From positions 1,431,501 to 1,495,500 of the forward strand of contig NZ_CP041253.1 of assembly GCF_006575665.1 (NCBI RefSeq): 64,000 nt of DNA. Reading direction: 5' to 3'. The notes beneath the pieces were generated by a model. That model did not search any database and had not been told where the DNA came from. It saw nothing but the letters and a program-made list of their open reading frames with translations. This stretch comes from Echinicola soli (GTDB lineage Bacteria > Bacteroidota > Bacteroidia > Cytophagales > Cyclobacteriaceae). The first letter of the stretch is position 1; every line of letters begins with the position of its first letter. Position numbers and translations under genes: made by a program. This document shows positions 9,018 to 18,378 of the stretch, one piece after another.

Positions 9018-9233
9018 AACCTGGATTATGCATTAGTCTATTTATTACGACCTGAAACTACTTTAAAATCACACGCTTTGCTCTATTTTTCAACATCACC
9101 ATAGCGGTGCTATGCTTCTGTCTCCAAACTAACTGATTTTCTTGCATTTTCAGGCCTTCCCGACATCCACCAGCCTGTCCCGAAGGATTTCGGGAGGACA
9201 GGCTACTACAATTCCTAATGTATAATCCAGGTT
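9018..9233 (-). repeat. Family-B element, 216 bp with 19-bp inverted ends
   Basis: The outer ends AACCTGGATTATGCATTAG (9018-9036) and CTAATGTATAATCCAGGTT (9215-9233) are inverted repeats with a single mismatch. The interior, read on the minus strand, aligns along most of its length with 49416-49656 and with 63804 to the window end, including a hairpin built on GCCTGTCCTCCCGAAATCC. No coding capacity is seen. The minus-strand left end supplies part of the stop codon of the TonB receptor gene (9232-9234). It may be a miniature inverted-repeat element or a structured extragenic repeat; no clean target duplication was found. Confidence 0.7.
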
Positions 9234-11619
9234 AAAACTTCACATTTACCCCTGCCATAAAATTGGTTCCGGCCATGGGGTAGTAGTAATTTTCGGTAAC
9301 AAGCTCCCTATTTGTATCACCCGGAACAAAATAGCTAAAGGTGTACCCATTGGGTTCGTACATGACATCAAAGACATTGTTGACTTTTACACTAAATTCC
9401 AGTGCTCTCAGGAACCTTGGACGAAGGGTATAAGCAAATCGGATGTCATTGGTAAAGAAGGCATCCAGTTTACGGCCATCATTCTGGGTATTGTCCAGGT
9501 ATTGGTCGTCCACGTACTTGGCCATCCAGCTGATCTCCATGTTTTTTATTGGATAAAAGTCCACCATGGCCGAACCCACGATATTTGGAGAAAAGGCAAT
9601 GTCCGTATCTTCATAGGTAAATTCTTCCTGCTGGAATACTTCGGTGGAGTAATCATCGACGTATTCTGTAAAGGCATTGATCTTATTGCGACTGAAGGCA
9701 ATGTTTCCTCCAAGGGTCCATTTTGGAGATAGCTTCACGGCTCCATCCAGTTCGATGCCGGCGCGGTAAGAATTGTCCACATTTTCCCGAATGTAAGCAC
9801 CGACGTCGTTGATCTGTCCTGTCAGGATCAATTGGTCCTTATAGCCCATATAGTAGAAATTGGCATTATAGCTGAAGTTGCCTTTTTGGGCCCTGATGCC
9901 TGCTTCTATATTATGCAGCCGTTCGGGACGTGGAACTTCCGTAATAGGGTTGTCAGTAAAGTCACTTCTGACAGGCTCCCGATTGGCCACTGCAAAGGAG
10001 GCATACCAGGTTTCACCTTTTCCGCTTTCGTAGCTAATGCCGAATTTTGGATTGAAGAAATTGTAATGCTGTGCACCATCCACCACTCGCTGGTCGTCAT
10101 TGACACCTTCAAAGCGGTAGTCAATCTGCCTAAACTGCAAGTCACCAAACAAGTAAAGGCGATTCGCGACTTCGTAGGTGGCCTTAGCATAGATGTTACG
10201 ATCATCTTTCACCGCATTATTATCGTAATAGCGATCACGGATATCGGTGTTTCCAGCGACCCTGGCCCAGATGATCTCACCAAAATGGTCGCCATCATAG
10301 CGGTTGGCACCACCGCCCAGGATCAGGTCCCAGTGACCATCGTCAGACACGTAATTCACGGAGAATACACCACCGAAGAAGTCGTTGTCAAGCCATCTCC
10401 TGCGGATAATGTCAGTGCTCTCGATGGTCTCATCACCGATTACCACTGGGGCTAGGCCGTAGCTTGCAAAATCATCATCCTCGCGGTATTGTTCATAATA
10501 CCCTCGACCATAGGTGTAATGCAAGGCAGCATGGGTTTTCCAGTTTTGGCCGTATTTTCCGGTATAGATAAACTGGTAATGGTCTTGCTGGTAATTATCG
10601 GTTTCGTTGTCGTAGCTGTAATAATTAAATGTCCGGTCCGTTTGCAATTTGTCTTCAGGTAGGCCATACCATGCTTGGTAGGTTTTTTCTTTGCCAGAAA
10701 ATACGTTGACTTTAAAGACGTGGTCATCACCGTAATAACCACCCGAGAGGAAATAGGATTTGAGATCAGATGTAGCACGGTCCACATACCCGTCAGACTT
10801 AATCTGCGAAAGACGCGCATCTACGGCCCAGCGATCGTTCAGTAGCCCTGATCCAGCTTGTACGGTATATTTTTGTGAATTAAAAGAACCGAATGAGGTG
10901 GCTACCTCACCATATGCTTCTTCCTTCTTGGTATCCGTCTGGATATTCATGCTTGCACCAAATGTCGCGGCGCCATTGGTGGAGGTGCCGACTCCGCGTT
11001 GGATTTGGATATTCTCCACCGAACTGGCGAAGTCCGGCATGTTTACCCAAAAGACTCCATGGGATTCGGCGTCGTTCATAGGGATTCCATTTACCGTCAC
11101 ATTGATCCTTGTCTGGTCAGATCCTCTGATCCGAAGTCCTGTATATCCGATCCCTGCACCTGCATCTGAATTGGTGACCACAGATGGAGTATAATTCAGC
11201 AAAATAGGCATGTCCTGGCCCAGGTTGTTTTTGGCAAGGTCTTCCTTGGAGACCGACGTGAAGGTGGTAGGGGTGGTTTCTGAGGCCCTAGTGGCTGACA
11301 CGATGAATTCCTCTGTAAGCAGGGAATTCTGTTTCAGGATGATTTTGAGTTCAGGAGACGGGACTTGCAATGCTTCCACATGTGACTCATAACCTACAAA
11401 GGACACCTTCAGCTGGTAATGGCCTTCGGGAACATTTTTAATGGCAAAGGCTCCATCGAAATCTACTGTACTGCCTCGGCCTGTACCTTCCAGAATTACA
11501 TTGGCACCGATCAATGATTCCCCGGTAGTGGCATCTACGACCTTTCCGGTAACTTGGTTTTGTGCCATAGCACAAACTCCGACCAGCAGCATTGCTGCGG
11601 TCAAAAACATACGTTTCAT
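9232..11619 (-). CDS. TonB-dependent receptor, probable thiamin-compound uptake
   Basis: A 795-residue outer-membrane active transporter. A signal peptide (about residues 1-19, ending CAMAQ) is followed by a carboxypeptidase-regulatory-like domain (VTGKVVDATTGESLIGANV, residues 22-95), a plug domain (residues about 105-230, with GLRIRGSDQTRINVTVNGIP) and a 22-strand-type barrel ending in an aromatic-terminated strand (AGVNVKF). The leader contains a TPP riboswitch, so the ligand is inferred to be thiamin, its phosphate or a precursor; the protein alone does not show this. No thiamin biosynthesis or inner-membrane transporter gene lies nearby. The stop codon overlaps the inverted end of a family-B repeat. 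Confidence 0.9.
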   Translation of the reverse strand: MKRMFLTAAMLLVGVCAMAQNQVTGKVVDATTGESLIGANVILEGTGRGSTVDFDGAFAIKNVPEGHYQLKVSFVGYESHVEALQVPSPELKIILKQNSLLTEEFIVSATRASETTPTTFTSVSKEDLAKNNLGQDMPILLNYTPSVVTNSDAGAGIGYTGLRIRGSDQTRINVTVNGIPMNDAESHGVFWVNMPDFASSVENIQIQRGVGTSTNGAATFGASMNIQTDTKKEEAYGEVATSFGSFNSQKYTVQAGSGLLNDRWAVDARLSQIKSDGYVDRATSDLKSYFLSGGYYGDDHVFKVNVFSGKEKTYQAWYGLPEDKLQTDRTFNYYSYDNETDNYQQDHYQFIYTGKYGQNWKTHAALHYTYGRGYYEQYREDDDFASYGLAPVVIGDETIESTDIIRRRWLDNDFFGGVFSVNYVSDDGHWDLILGGGANRYDGDHFGEIIWARVAGNTDIRDRYYDNNAVKDDRNIYAKATYEVANRLYLFGDLQFRQIDYRFEGVNDDQRVVDGAQHYNFFNPKFGISYESGKGETWYASFAVANREPVRSDFTDNPITEVPRPERLHNIEAGIRAQKGNFSYNANFYYMGYKDQLILTGQINDVGAYIRENVDNSYRAGIELDGAVKLSPKWTLGGNIAFSRNKINAFTEYVDDYSTEVFQQEEFTYEDTDIAFSPNIVGSAMVDFYPIKNMEISWMAKYVDDQYLDNTQNDGRKLDAFFTNDIRFAYTLRPRFLRALEFSVKVNNVFDVMYEPNGYTFSYFVPGDTNRELVTENYYYPMAGTNFMAGVNVKF

Positions 11620-11710
11620 TATTTAAATAGGTTAAGCTTGGTTAAACATCAGAGCCATCCAGGGGCGATTGCTCCACTTGTTGTTTACCCGATTGTTCCA
11701 TATATCATGG

Positions 11711-11800
11711 AAATCGCATTTCCCTTCGCCGGCACTACCCGGATCAGGTAATATGGGTATGATCTCAGCCCGTGATTTTTGGGCACCCCTAATTCGATCT
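11711..11800 (-). ncRNA. TPP riboswitch (THI element)
   Basis: Read on the minus strand, the leader contains the conserved blocks of the thiamin pyrophosphate aptamer in order: GGGGTGCCC, GGGCTGAGATCATACCC, then ACCTGATCCGGGTAGTGCC and GGCGAAGGGAAA. The closing helix P1 can form between ATCGAATT at the 5' side and AAATGCGAT at the 3' side. It ends about 91 bases before the TonB receptor start. A TTCCAT/ATGGAA inverted repeat just after it (about 11698-11714) could be part of the expression platform. Repression by intracellular TPP is the expected action. Confidence 0.92.
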
Positions 11801-11810
11801 ATTCTTGCAG

Positions 11811-11842
11811 CAAAGGTAGAAGGATTATTGGAGAATGAAAAA
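11811..11842 (-). promoter_or_regulatory. Predicted promoter of the riboswitch-TonB transcript
   Basis: On the minus strand TTTT (11839-11842), a 20-base spacer and a perfect TACCTTTG (11811-11818) fit the Bacteroidota TTTG-N20-TAnnTTTG pattern. Transcription would then begin near 11805, almost exactly at the 5' end of the aptamer, which supports both calls. Confidence 0.6.
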
Positions 11843-11953
11843 ATGTTGTATAAATCACAATTTCTAATTCGTTGTCATCCCGACTTGAGGAGGGGGCTTA
11901 ATTTTAAATAGGAGATTCCTTCCCGCTGTATCGGTGATCGGAATAGCCTGCCC

Positions 11954-12015
11954 TCCCTATATCCACCAGCCTGTCCCGAAGGATTTCGGGAGGACAGGCT
12001 GGTGGATATAGGGGA
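11954..12015. repeat. Long near-perfect palindrome (REP-like)
   Basis: Arms of about 21 bases, TATATCCACCAGCCTGTCC on the left and GGACAGGCTGGTGGATATA on the right, enclose a loop that is itself palindromic (CCGAAGGATTTCGG). The hairpin core recurs inside the family-B copies at 9018, 49416 and 63804. Function is unknown; a very stable RNA or cruciform structure is possible. Confidence 0.8.
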
Positions 12016-12094
12016 CAAAGACATTGTTAGAATGGCGTAGCTAGTGGAATACGCAGCCGCTCATCTAAAAGCGATTTCCCTGGTATTCAATAGG

Positions 12095-12642
12095 CAGTTT
12101 GGGGATCAAGCGGAAAAGTTGGGGGGATTAGGGTTGGTTTCGATAGCACGCAGATGATGCAGATTAATAAGATTTACGCTGAATTTTTATAATAAACGCG
12201 ATTTAAAATACCGTCCTTGCGAATGCAGAGCAACGGAGTGAAGCAATCTCGTTTTCTTAATACGGGATTGCCACGTCGCAAGCTCCTCGCGATGACGGAT
12301 TTATACTGATTTTATAATCTACACATTCCTATTGCTACATTAAAGAGAAATATGCTTGCCAAAACCACTTGGAAATCTCTCATCTTCCAGAAATATTACT
12401 TGGTCCTCAAAATGTGCTAAAAAGGAGGCAAACGAAAAAGTTGAGGGCATGAATCCCTTTATTTTAAAAGGATTTCTTTTTTGTTTTTTTGCCACAAAGA
12501 TTCTAAGACCCAAAGCTGTTTGTTTTCCATGAAATTTGGAATCCGCCTACAAAACACTTCGTGTCTTGGCGACTTCGTGGCGACATACCAAATGAATATA
12601 AATCTTCTCCCGCCCCAGAAATATTGATTGATCCCAGTTTGG
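12095..12642 (+). mobile_element. Family-A miniature element, copy 1, with target duplication
   Basis: The element spans 12103-12634 (532 bases). Its ends are GGATCAAGC and GATTGATCC, a 9-bp terminal inverted repeat with one mismatch. Immediately outside lies a perfect 8-bp direct duplication, CAGTTTGG at 12095-12102 and 12635-12642. The interior matches copies at 50455 and 57141 almost throughout. A vestigial end-like sequence, CCAGAAATATTACTTGGTCC, lies inside at 12387-12406. No transposase is encoded, so it must be mobilised in trans. GG ends with 8-bp duplications are compatible with the ISL3 or IS1595 type, which is only a suggestion. Confidence 0.88.
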
Positions 12643-12697
12643 TGGGCGGTGATCAGTTGAGTACTGCCAATTTAGAATTTTATGATCCTCAGTCCCG

Positions 12698-12745
12698 AAA
12701 TAAAACAGCCCTTTCCGGCTTAAGCCGGAAAGGGCTGTTTTATTT
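12698..12745. terminator. Bidirectional terminator, 48-bp perfect palindrome
   Basis: A perfect 24+24 palindrome centred at 12721/12722 with arms AACAGCCCTTTCCGGCTT and AAGCCGGAAAGGGCTGTT extended by AAATAA and TTATTT. The T-rich flanks on both strands make it a factor-independent terminator in either direction. It lies just beyond the 3' end of the sigma-factor operon (12759) and next to mobile-element copy 1. Confidence 0.85.
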
Positions 12746-12758
12746 CTATGGTGTGCGT

Positions 12759-12995
12759 TTAGACTTTTTCGAGTCCGGAAGACCTGGCTTTCTTAAGGAT
12801 AGACTCTACGGTTTTTTCAGATGGTTCCATTACCACCTCATTGAGCCGGCCAAGCATATCCAGTGTATCCAAATATTCTTGCAATAAGCATTCATCTTTT
12901 TGCAAAATCTGCTCAAAGGCAATGCTTTCCATTTCGCTCATTTCCTGATAGACATATTGTATCAGTTGTTCACTTGGGGTAAAATATTTTGTCAT
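12759..12995 (-). CDS. Small protein coupled to the ECF sigma factor
   Basis: A 78-residue acidic, mostly helical protein without membrane segment, starting MTKYFTPSEQ. An in-frame start three codons upstream (13004) is possible. It overlaps the last 26 bases of the sigma-factor gene in another frame, suggesting coupled translation. Small proteins of this kind often follow such sigma genes in Bacteroidota. A role as a modulator of the sigma factor is inferred from position only; no zinc-binding anti-sigma motif (HxxxCxxC) is present. It ends just before a strong bidirectional terminator. Confidence 0.75.
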   Translation of the reverse strand: MTKYFTPSEQLIQYVYQEMSEMESIAFEQILQKDECLLQEYLDTLDMLGRLNEVVMEPSEKTVESILKKARSSGLEKV

Positions 12996-13572
12996 AGGCA
13001 ACATTTATTTGTTTCAACTTTTTCCGCATGTTGATAAGCGCATACCGCATTCTTCCAAGTGCCGTGTTGATGCTTACACCCGTCTGGTCGGCAATTTCCT
13101 GAAAACTCAAATCCATGTAATGCCGCATGATCAACACCTGCTTTTGGCTTTCAGGCAGTTCATCGATGAGGTCCCTTACCAGGGCATGAGTTTCGTCCTT
13201 GACCTTTTGGTCTTCGACATTGGAATCAGCAAATTTTAGTGTATTGAACAGATTCGAACCGTCTTCCATCATGATGAATGGATAACGCTTCATTTTTCTG
13301 AAATAGTCCACCGCTAAGTTGTGCGCAATCCGCATCAACCAAGGCTGAAATTTTCCTTCTTCGTTATATCGGTCAGAGTTAAGGGTTTGAATTACTTTCA
13401 CAAACACGTCTTGCAGTAAATCCTCTGCTAAACCCTGATCTTTTACTATCATATAAATCGTCGTGAACACACGGGATTTATATTTATCTACCAACACTTC
13501 GAAAGCAGCTTCACTCCCATTTCTGTACTGAGCGATCAATTCGCTGTCTTTCGGTCTTAACCTTTTACTCAT
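12970..13572 (-). CDS. RNA polymerase sigma factor, ECF (sigma-70) family
   Basis: A 200-residue ECF sigma factor. Region 2 (about residues 25-95) has AFEVLVDKYKSRVFTTIYMI, AEDLLQDVFVKVIQTL and FQPWLMRIAHNLAVDYFRK. Region 4 (about 135-190) has LPESQKQVLIMRHYMDLSFQ followed by EIADQTGVSINTALGRMRYA. No region 3 is present, as expected. It is a soluble core-RNA-polymerase partner directing a regulon not identifiable here. No transmembrane anti-sigma gene adjoins it; only the 78-residue overlapping protein follows, so control is probably at transcription level or through that protein. Confidence 0.93.
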   Translation of the reverse strand: MSKRLRPKDSELIAQYRNGSEAAFEVLVDKYKSRVFTTIYMIVKDQGLAEDLLQDVFVKVIQTLNSDRYNEEGKFQPWLMRIAHNLAVDYFRKMKRYPFIMMEDGSNLFNTLKFADSNVEDQKVKDETHALVRDLIDELPESQKQVLIMRHYMDLSFQEIADQTGVSINTALGRMRYALINMRKKLKQINVAYDKIFYPK

Positions 13573-14125
13573 AAATTCTGACGTTTAAATAACGTAGAAG
13601 TCTACTTCATATTGCGGGATTTGGGGTTGAAACAAATTCTGTCAAAGTCAAATGTATATATTTGAAATACACAATGCAATGAAATAACTGATTTTTTTGT
13701 TTAAATTATACGTAACATTAGCCTGTGATCAAAATATAAATTCGATTATTTCCTGTATACCAAATTATAAATTGATTATATTTTTGACAAAAATAATCCT
13801 CATATAGGTCAATTTTTGTACCAATATATCAGAACCATAGAGTATACATGGAGGTTTAATAAAAAATCTTTTTAAAGTAATAAAATTTAATATATTTCGT
13901 AATAAGCGGGTCACGCTTATTGTGGAACTGTCTGTGTTTCTGTGGAAATTTTCAACAATCTAGATTTAATGTTACATGTATCAATTGTTTATAACAAAGA
14001 TTTATCCAAAAAGGAGTAGTTGAAGGCCCGTTTGATGAAGGATTGAGCCATGAGGGAACTTTTCTAGTGAATTCAGCTTTAAACAAATTACCAATTCACA
14101 GGTTGACTTGGTATCTTTGTAAGCT
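13573..14125. other. AT-rich intergenic region between divergent genes
   Basis: These 553 bases separate the divergent sigma factor and uvrA genes and carry no credible frame. A small hairpin AATAAGCG/CGCTTATT lies at 13901-13921 without T-tract. A perfect TATCTTTG -7 motif at 14111-14118 ends only 7 bases before the uvrA start. Confidence 0.5.
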
Positions 14126-16942
14126 ATGAATGAGACAACTGCCTTGAATCCATCATCGATAGAGAATTTAGACCCTAAATCATATATCATCATCAAAAAC
14201 GCCCGGGTAAACAACCTGAAAAACCTGAGTGTGGCCATTCCCAGAAATAAACTGGTGGTCGTAACAGGACTGTCAGGTTCCGGAAAGTCCAGTTTGGCCT
14301 TTGATACCTTGTTTGCTGAGGGCCAGCGGATGTATGTGGAGAGCCTGAGTTCCTATGCCCGTCAATTTTTGGGGAGAATGGAAAAGCCGGATGTAGAATA
14401 CATCAAGGGCGTTTCTCCGGCCATTGCCATTCAGCAAAAGGTAACCACCAAAAATCCCAGGTCTACAGTAGGCACCACCACAGAGATCTATGATTATCTC
14501 AAGCTCCTGTTTAGCAGAATCGGCCATACGATATCCCCCATCAGTGGGGAAGAAGTAAAGCACCATACCGTTACGGATGTGGTGGATTTTATCCATAGCT
14601 TCGAAGAGGGCAAAAAAGTAATGATCAGCTGTCCTTTACAGACCAATGCCTCCCGAAGCATGGAAAAAGAACTGGAAATTCTATTACAAAAAGGATTTAC
14701 ACGGATTATTATTGATGGAGAGGTGTATTATGTGGAGGAGCTGCTGGAGGAAAAAAGTATTCCTGAAGGTGACATAGAAATCCTGATCGATAGGGCTGTA
14801 GTCAGGAAAGAAGACGAAGACAATCATTTCCGTATAGCAGATAGTGTGCAGACGGCTTTCTTTGAGGGACACGGCGATTGTTTTGTGGTAGTTCCTGGAA
14901 AAGAATCGAGAAAATTCAGTGACCGTTTTGAGCTGGATGGAATTTCTTTCGAGCTTCCATCAGTCAATTTCTTTAGCTTTAACAATCCCTACGGCGCCTG
15001 TAGGACCTGTGAGGGTTTTGGTTCGGTGCTGGGCATCGATCCGGATTTGGTGGTTCCTGATAAGTCCCTTTCCGTTTATGAAGGTGCCATCGCCCCTTGG
15101 CGGGGAGAGACCACCAAAAAATGGGCTACTCCACTGATCAAAAACGGCATTCACTTTGATTTTCCCATTCATAGACCTTATGAAGAGCTCGATGAGGAGC
15201 ACAAAGAACTGATCTGGAAAGGCAATAGTCATTTCAAAGGGCTCGATGCATTTTTTGAGCATTTGCAGAGTAAGACCCACAAAATCCAGTATAGGGTGAT
15301 GCTATCACGCTTCCGTGGGAGAACTACATGCCCTGACTGTAAGGGGACCAGGCTCCGAAAAGATGCTGCCTATGTCAAAGTCGACGGCCATTCCATCACC
15401 GACATTGTGCTGATGCCGATCGACAGGGCACTGGAATTTTTCCAAACTATCCAACTTACTGAAGGAGAGAAAAAAACGGCCAATCGACTTCTCAAGGAAA
15501 TCTTAAACCGACTGGAGTATATCGATAAAGTTGGTCTGGGCTATTTGACGCTAAATCGCCTTACCTCCAGCCTCTCGGGCGGGGAATATCAGCGGATCAA
15601 GCTGGCCACTTCACTGGGAAGTGCTTTGGTAGGATCAATGTATATACTGGATGAGCCGAGCATTGGCCTGCATCCCAGGGATACCGATCGGCTGATATCG
15701 GTGCTCAAATCCCTTCGGGACATGGGCAATACGGTAATTGTGGTAGAGCATGAGGAAAAAATCATGAAGGCTGCCGATGAAATTGTGGACATTGGGCCGG
15801 ATGCTGGCGTCAATGGCGGGGAACTGGTTTTTCAAGGTGATTTGGAAAACCTTATTGCCCATGGAGAAACCTACACCGCAAAATACCTGAAGGGAGTAGA
15901 AAAAATAGATATCAAGCAGGGAAACAGAAAGTGGAAGGATAAAATCCTGATCAATGGAGCTCGTGAAAACAACCTTAAAAACATCAATGTTCAGGTTCCG
16001 CTACATGCCCTTACAGTGATCACTGGGGTCAGTGGCTCTGGCAAGTCTACTTTGATCAAGAAAGTATTGTACCCAGCATTGGGCAAAATGCTGGGCACGG
16101 TAATCGATGAGACGGGAAAATTTGATAAGTTGGGCGGAGACTATAAATCCATTAGCCAAGTGGAATTTGTGGACCAAAACCCAATCGGAAAGTCTTCCCG
16201 GTCCAATCCCGTAACGTATGTGAAAGCCTATGATGCTATTAGAAGCTTATTTGCTGATCAGCCAGTGGCCAAACAGCGGGGCTATAAACCAGCCTTCTTT
16301 AGCTTTAATGTGGACGGCGGTCGCTGCGAAGCTTGCCAAGGGGAAGGCACGCAGAAAATAGAGATGCAGTTTATGGCCGATATTTTTCTTACCTGTGAAT
16401 CCTGTAAGGGAAAGCGCTTCAAAAACGAGATCCTTGACATCACTTATAAAGACAAAAACATAGCCGATGTGCTTGGGATGACCATTGATGAAGCCATGAC
16501 ATTCTTCCAGGAGAAAAATGCCATCATCTCCCGTTTGCAGCCGCTGCAGGAGGTTGGTCTGGGCTATATTGGTCTTGGGCAGTCATCAAACACTCTCAGT
16601 GGAGGCGAAGCCCAGCGGGTAAAGCTGGCTTCCTTTCTGGGCAAAGGAGGCAACAAAGCCAAAGACCATGTACTGTTTATCTTTGACGAACCCACCACTG
16701 GTCTACACTTTCATGACATTAAGAAACTGTTGTATTCCATCAATGCCTTGATAGAGGAAGGGCATTCGGTGATCATTATTGAGCACAACACTGAAGTCAT
16801 CAAATCTGCCGACTGGGTGATTGATCTAGGACCGGAAGGTGGTGAACGCGGAGGAAACGTGACCTTTGAAGGTACACCGGAAGCACTGGGGGAGGTAGAG
16901 GACAATTATACCGCAAAATACCTAAGAGAGTCGTTTTCTTAA
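14126..16942 (+). CDS. uvrA: Excinuclease ABC subunit A
   Basis: A 938-residue UvrA, the damage-recognition ATPase of nucleotide excision repair. Two ABC modules are complete: Walker [10 protein letters not shown] near residue 48 and GVSGSGKST near 633, and signature [12 protein letters not shown] near 482 and [12 protein letters not shown] near 823. The zinc modules show CRTCEGFG near 291 and CPDCKG near 402, then CEACQGEG near 733 and CESCKG near 756. Length and motifs are of the canonical type rather than the shorter drug-resistance paralogues. The gene stands alone. It may have a very short leader, because the promoter-like TATCTTTG ends 7 bases before the ATG. Confidence 0.97.
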   Translation: MNETTALNPSSIENLDPKSYIIIKNARVNNLKNLSVAIPRNKLVVVTGLSGSGKSSLAFDTLFAEGQRMYVESLSSYARQFLGRMEKPDVEYIKGVSPAIAIQQKVTTKNPRSTVGTTTEIYDYLKLLFSRIGHTISPISGEEVKHHTVTDVVDFIHSFEEGKKVMISCPLQTNASRSMEKELEILLQKGFTRIIIDGEVYYVEELLEEKSIPEGDIEILIDRAVVRKEDEDNHFRIADSVQTAFFEGHGDCFVVVPGKESRKFSDRFELDGISFELPSVNFFSFNNPYGACRTCEGFGSVLGIDPDLVVPDKSLSVYEGAIAPWRGETTKKWATPLIKNGIHFDFPIHRPYEELDEEHKELIWKGNSHFKGLDAFFEHLQSKTHKIQYRVMLSRFRGRTTCPDCKGTRLRKDAAYVKVDGHSITDIVLMPIDRALEFFQTIQLTEGEKKTANRLLKEILNRLEYIDKVGLGYLTLNRLTSSLSGGEYQRIKLATSLGSALVGSMYILDEPSIGLHPRDTDRLISVLKSLRDMGNTVIVVEHEEKIMKAADEIVDIGPDAGVNGGELVFQGDLENLIAHGETYTAKYLKGVEKIDIKQGNRKWKDKILINGARENNLKNINVQVPLHALTVITGVSGSGKSTLIKKVLYPALGKMLGTVIDETGKFDKLGGDYKSISQVEFVDQNPIGKSSRSNPVTYVKAYDAIRSLFADQPVAKQRGYKPAFFSFNVDGGRCEACQGEGTQKIEMQFMADIFLTCESCKGKRFKNEILDITYKDKNIADVLGMTIDEAMTFFQEKNAIISRLQPLQEVGLGYIGLGQSSNTLSGGEAQRVKLASFLGKGGNKAKDHVLFIFDEPTTGLHFHDIKKLLYSINALIEEGHSVIIIEHNTEVIKSADWVIDLGPEGGERGGNVTFEGTPEALGEVEDNYTAKYLRESFS

Positions 16943-17137
16943 TGGAATGTTAGATAATAATTGTCAATCGATGTGAAAGAAACTTTTCCGATGGTTTTTG
17001 GGTTGAAAAACTTAAGTCCGGAAGATGTATGTTTGGGCTAATTGGCTGCAAACCATCATGTCAAGAAATGCAGATTGAAGATTTATGCGAAATCAATTTA
17101 TAATCATATAGGTTGTTAAGATTTTTATCGAGAAGAA

Positions 17138-18184
17138 ATGAAACATCAAATTTATCATCAAGTCCTTGTATGGGCATTTTTAGGTCTCTTTTTTTCATGT
17201 AATACTCCGCAGGCTACAGAGCGTCCTTCTCCCATGGGCTGGAAGGAGATCACCACTCCCACCGAAGCGTCCCTAAGGGGTCTTTCCCCCTTGACAGCGG
17301 ACATTGTGTGGGCGACGGGCAGTAATGGGTGCTGGATGCTAACCATGGATGGTGGCGAGCATTGGGAAAAGGGTGTGATCGCTGGACTGGACACTGTGGA
17401 TTTTAGGGATATTGAAGCCTTTAATGCCAAAACGGCGGTTGCTGTTTCCGCAGGGCAGCCGGCGGTTATTTATAAAACTACCGATGGCGGGAAGTCATGG
17501 GAGAAGAAATACCAAGGGCCTGAAGAAGCCTTTTTGGACGGATTGGCCTTTGTGGATGAAAGAAGAGGGTATGCATATGGTGATCCTGTAGATGGAAAAT
17601 GGATGGTGCTGCTCACCCTAAATGGCGGGGATTCTTGGGAGCCGCTTAGCCGGACACCTGAAGTCCCTGATGGAGAAGCCGGCTTTGCGGCAAGTGGTTC
17701 GGGGATTTTGGCCAAAGGCCATGAAATCTGGATCGCCAGTGGTGGTATTAAGAGCAATATTTATTATTCGGAAAATGGCGGTATCGATTGGGATACCATT
17801 CCGGCACCATTTATTCAGGGGAAGCCTTCTCAAGGCATCTTCTCCCTCACTTTTATGAACAAAAGGCATATTGTCGCTGTCGGCGGGGATTATCTTGATC
17901 CCGATCGTGCTTCCGGGAACAGTGCTTTTTCACTCGATCATGGCAAAACGTGGAAGTCCACGGAAGGCAAACCTCCCGCTGGCTATCGATCAGGAGTGGC
18001 TTATTTTCCAGAAAGGAGTTGGCTGATAGCAGTGGGCCCTAATGGTAGTGATTATTCCTCCGATGGCGGGGAGAATTGGACGAAATTTTCCGATTATGGC
18101 CTCCATGCCATAAAATTGGCCAAGAATGGGGAGACCATTTGGGCTTCTGGTGCTGAAGGTAAAATTGCCAAACTGGAGTATTAA
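17138..18184 (+). CDS. YCF48/BNR-type beta-propeller lipoprotein
   Basis: A 348-residue exported protein. The N-terminus ends in a lipobox-like LGLFFSC, so it is probably a lipoprotein anchored after Cys22. The mature part has repeated blocks of the form TxDGGxxWE (TMDGGEHWEKG, TTDGGKSWEKK, TLNGGDSWEPL, SENGGIDWDT, SLDHGKTWKS, SSDGGENWTK), six or seven propeller blades like those of YCF48/HCF136 and BNR/sortilin-type proteins. Bacteroidota relatives are often labelled oxidoreductase without support. The function is unknown; no partner gene adjoins. Confidence 0.8.
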   Translation: MKHQIYHQVLVWAFLGLFFSCNTPQATERPSPMGWKEITTPTEASLRGLSPLTADIVWATGSNGCWMLTMDGGEHWEKGVIAGLDTVDFRDIEAFNAKTAVAVSAGQPAVIYKTTDGGKSWEKKYQGPEEAFLDGLAFVDERRGYAYGDPVDGKWMVLLTLNGGDSWEPLSRTPEVPDGEAGFAASGSGILAKGHEIWIASGGIKSNIYYSENGGIDWDTIPAPFIQGKPSQGIFSLTFMNKRHIVAVGGDYLDPDRASGNSAFSLDHGKTWKSTEGKPPAGYRSGVAYFPERSWLIAVGPNGSDYSSDGGENWTKFSDYGLHAIKLAKNGETIWASGAEGKIAKLEY

Positions 18185-18378
18185 AGGGTACTGTCTGGCT
18201 GGTATCTTACTAATTCTACCAGAATCACTTGCTTAAAAATAATTATAGGGATTAATTATTAAATCAGGTGGTTTAATATTATATTAGGAAAGGCTTGACT
18301 AGAAACAGTAGCTTTTTATCTTACTTGGAGCAGTATAAGGCTAAGTCATGCTATTTAATCCTATAACCTTGACGCAAA

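Noticed and set aside
9832..10455. A 207-codon open frame antisense to the TonB receptor
   Set aside because: It is opposite a clear receptor barrel domain and shows no domain or start context of its own.
13901..13921. Hairpin AATAAGCG/CGCTTATT as a terminator
   Set aside because: It lacks a T-tract and lies upstream of two divergent genes, where no terminator is expected.
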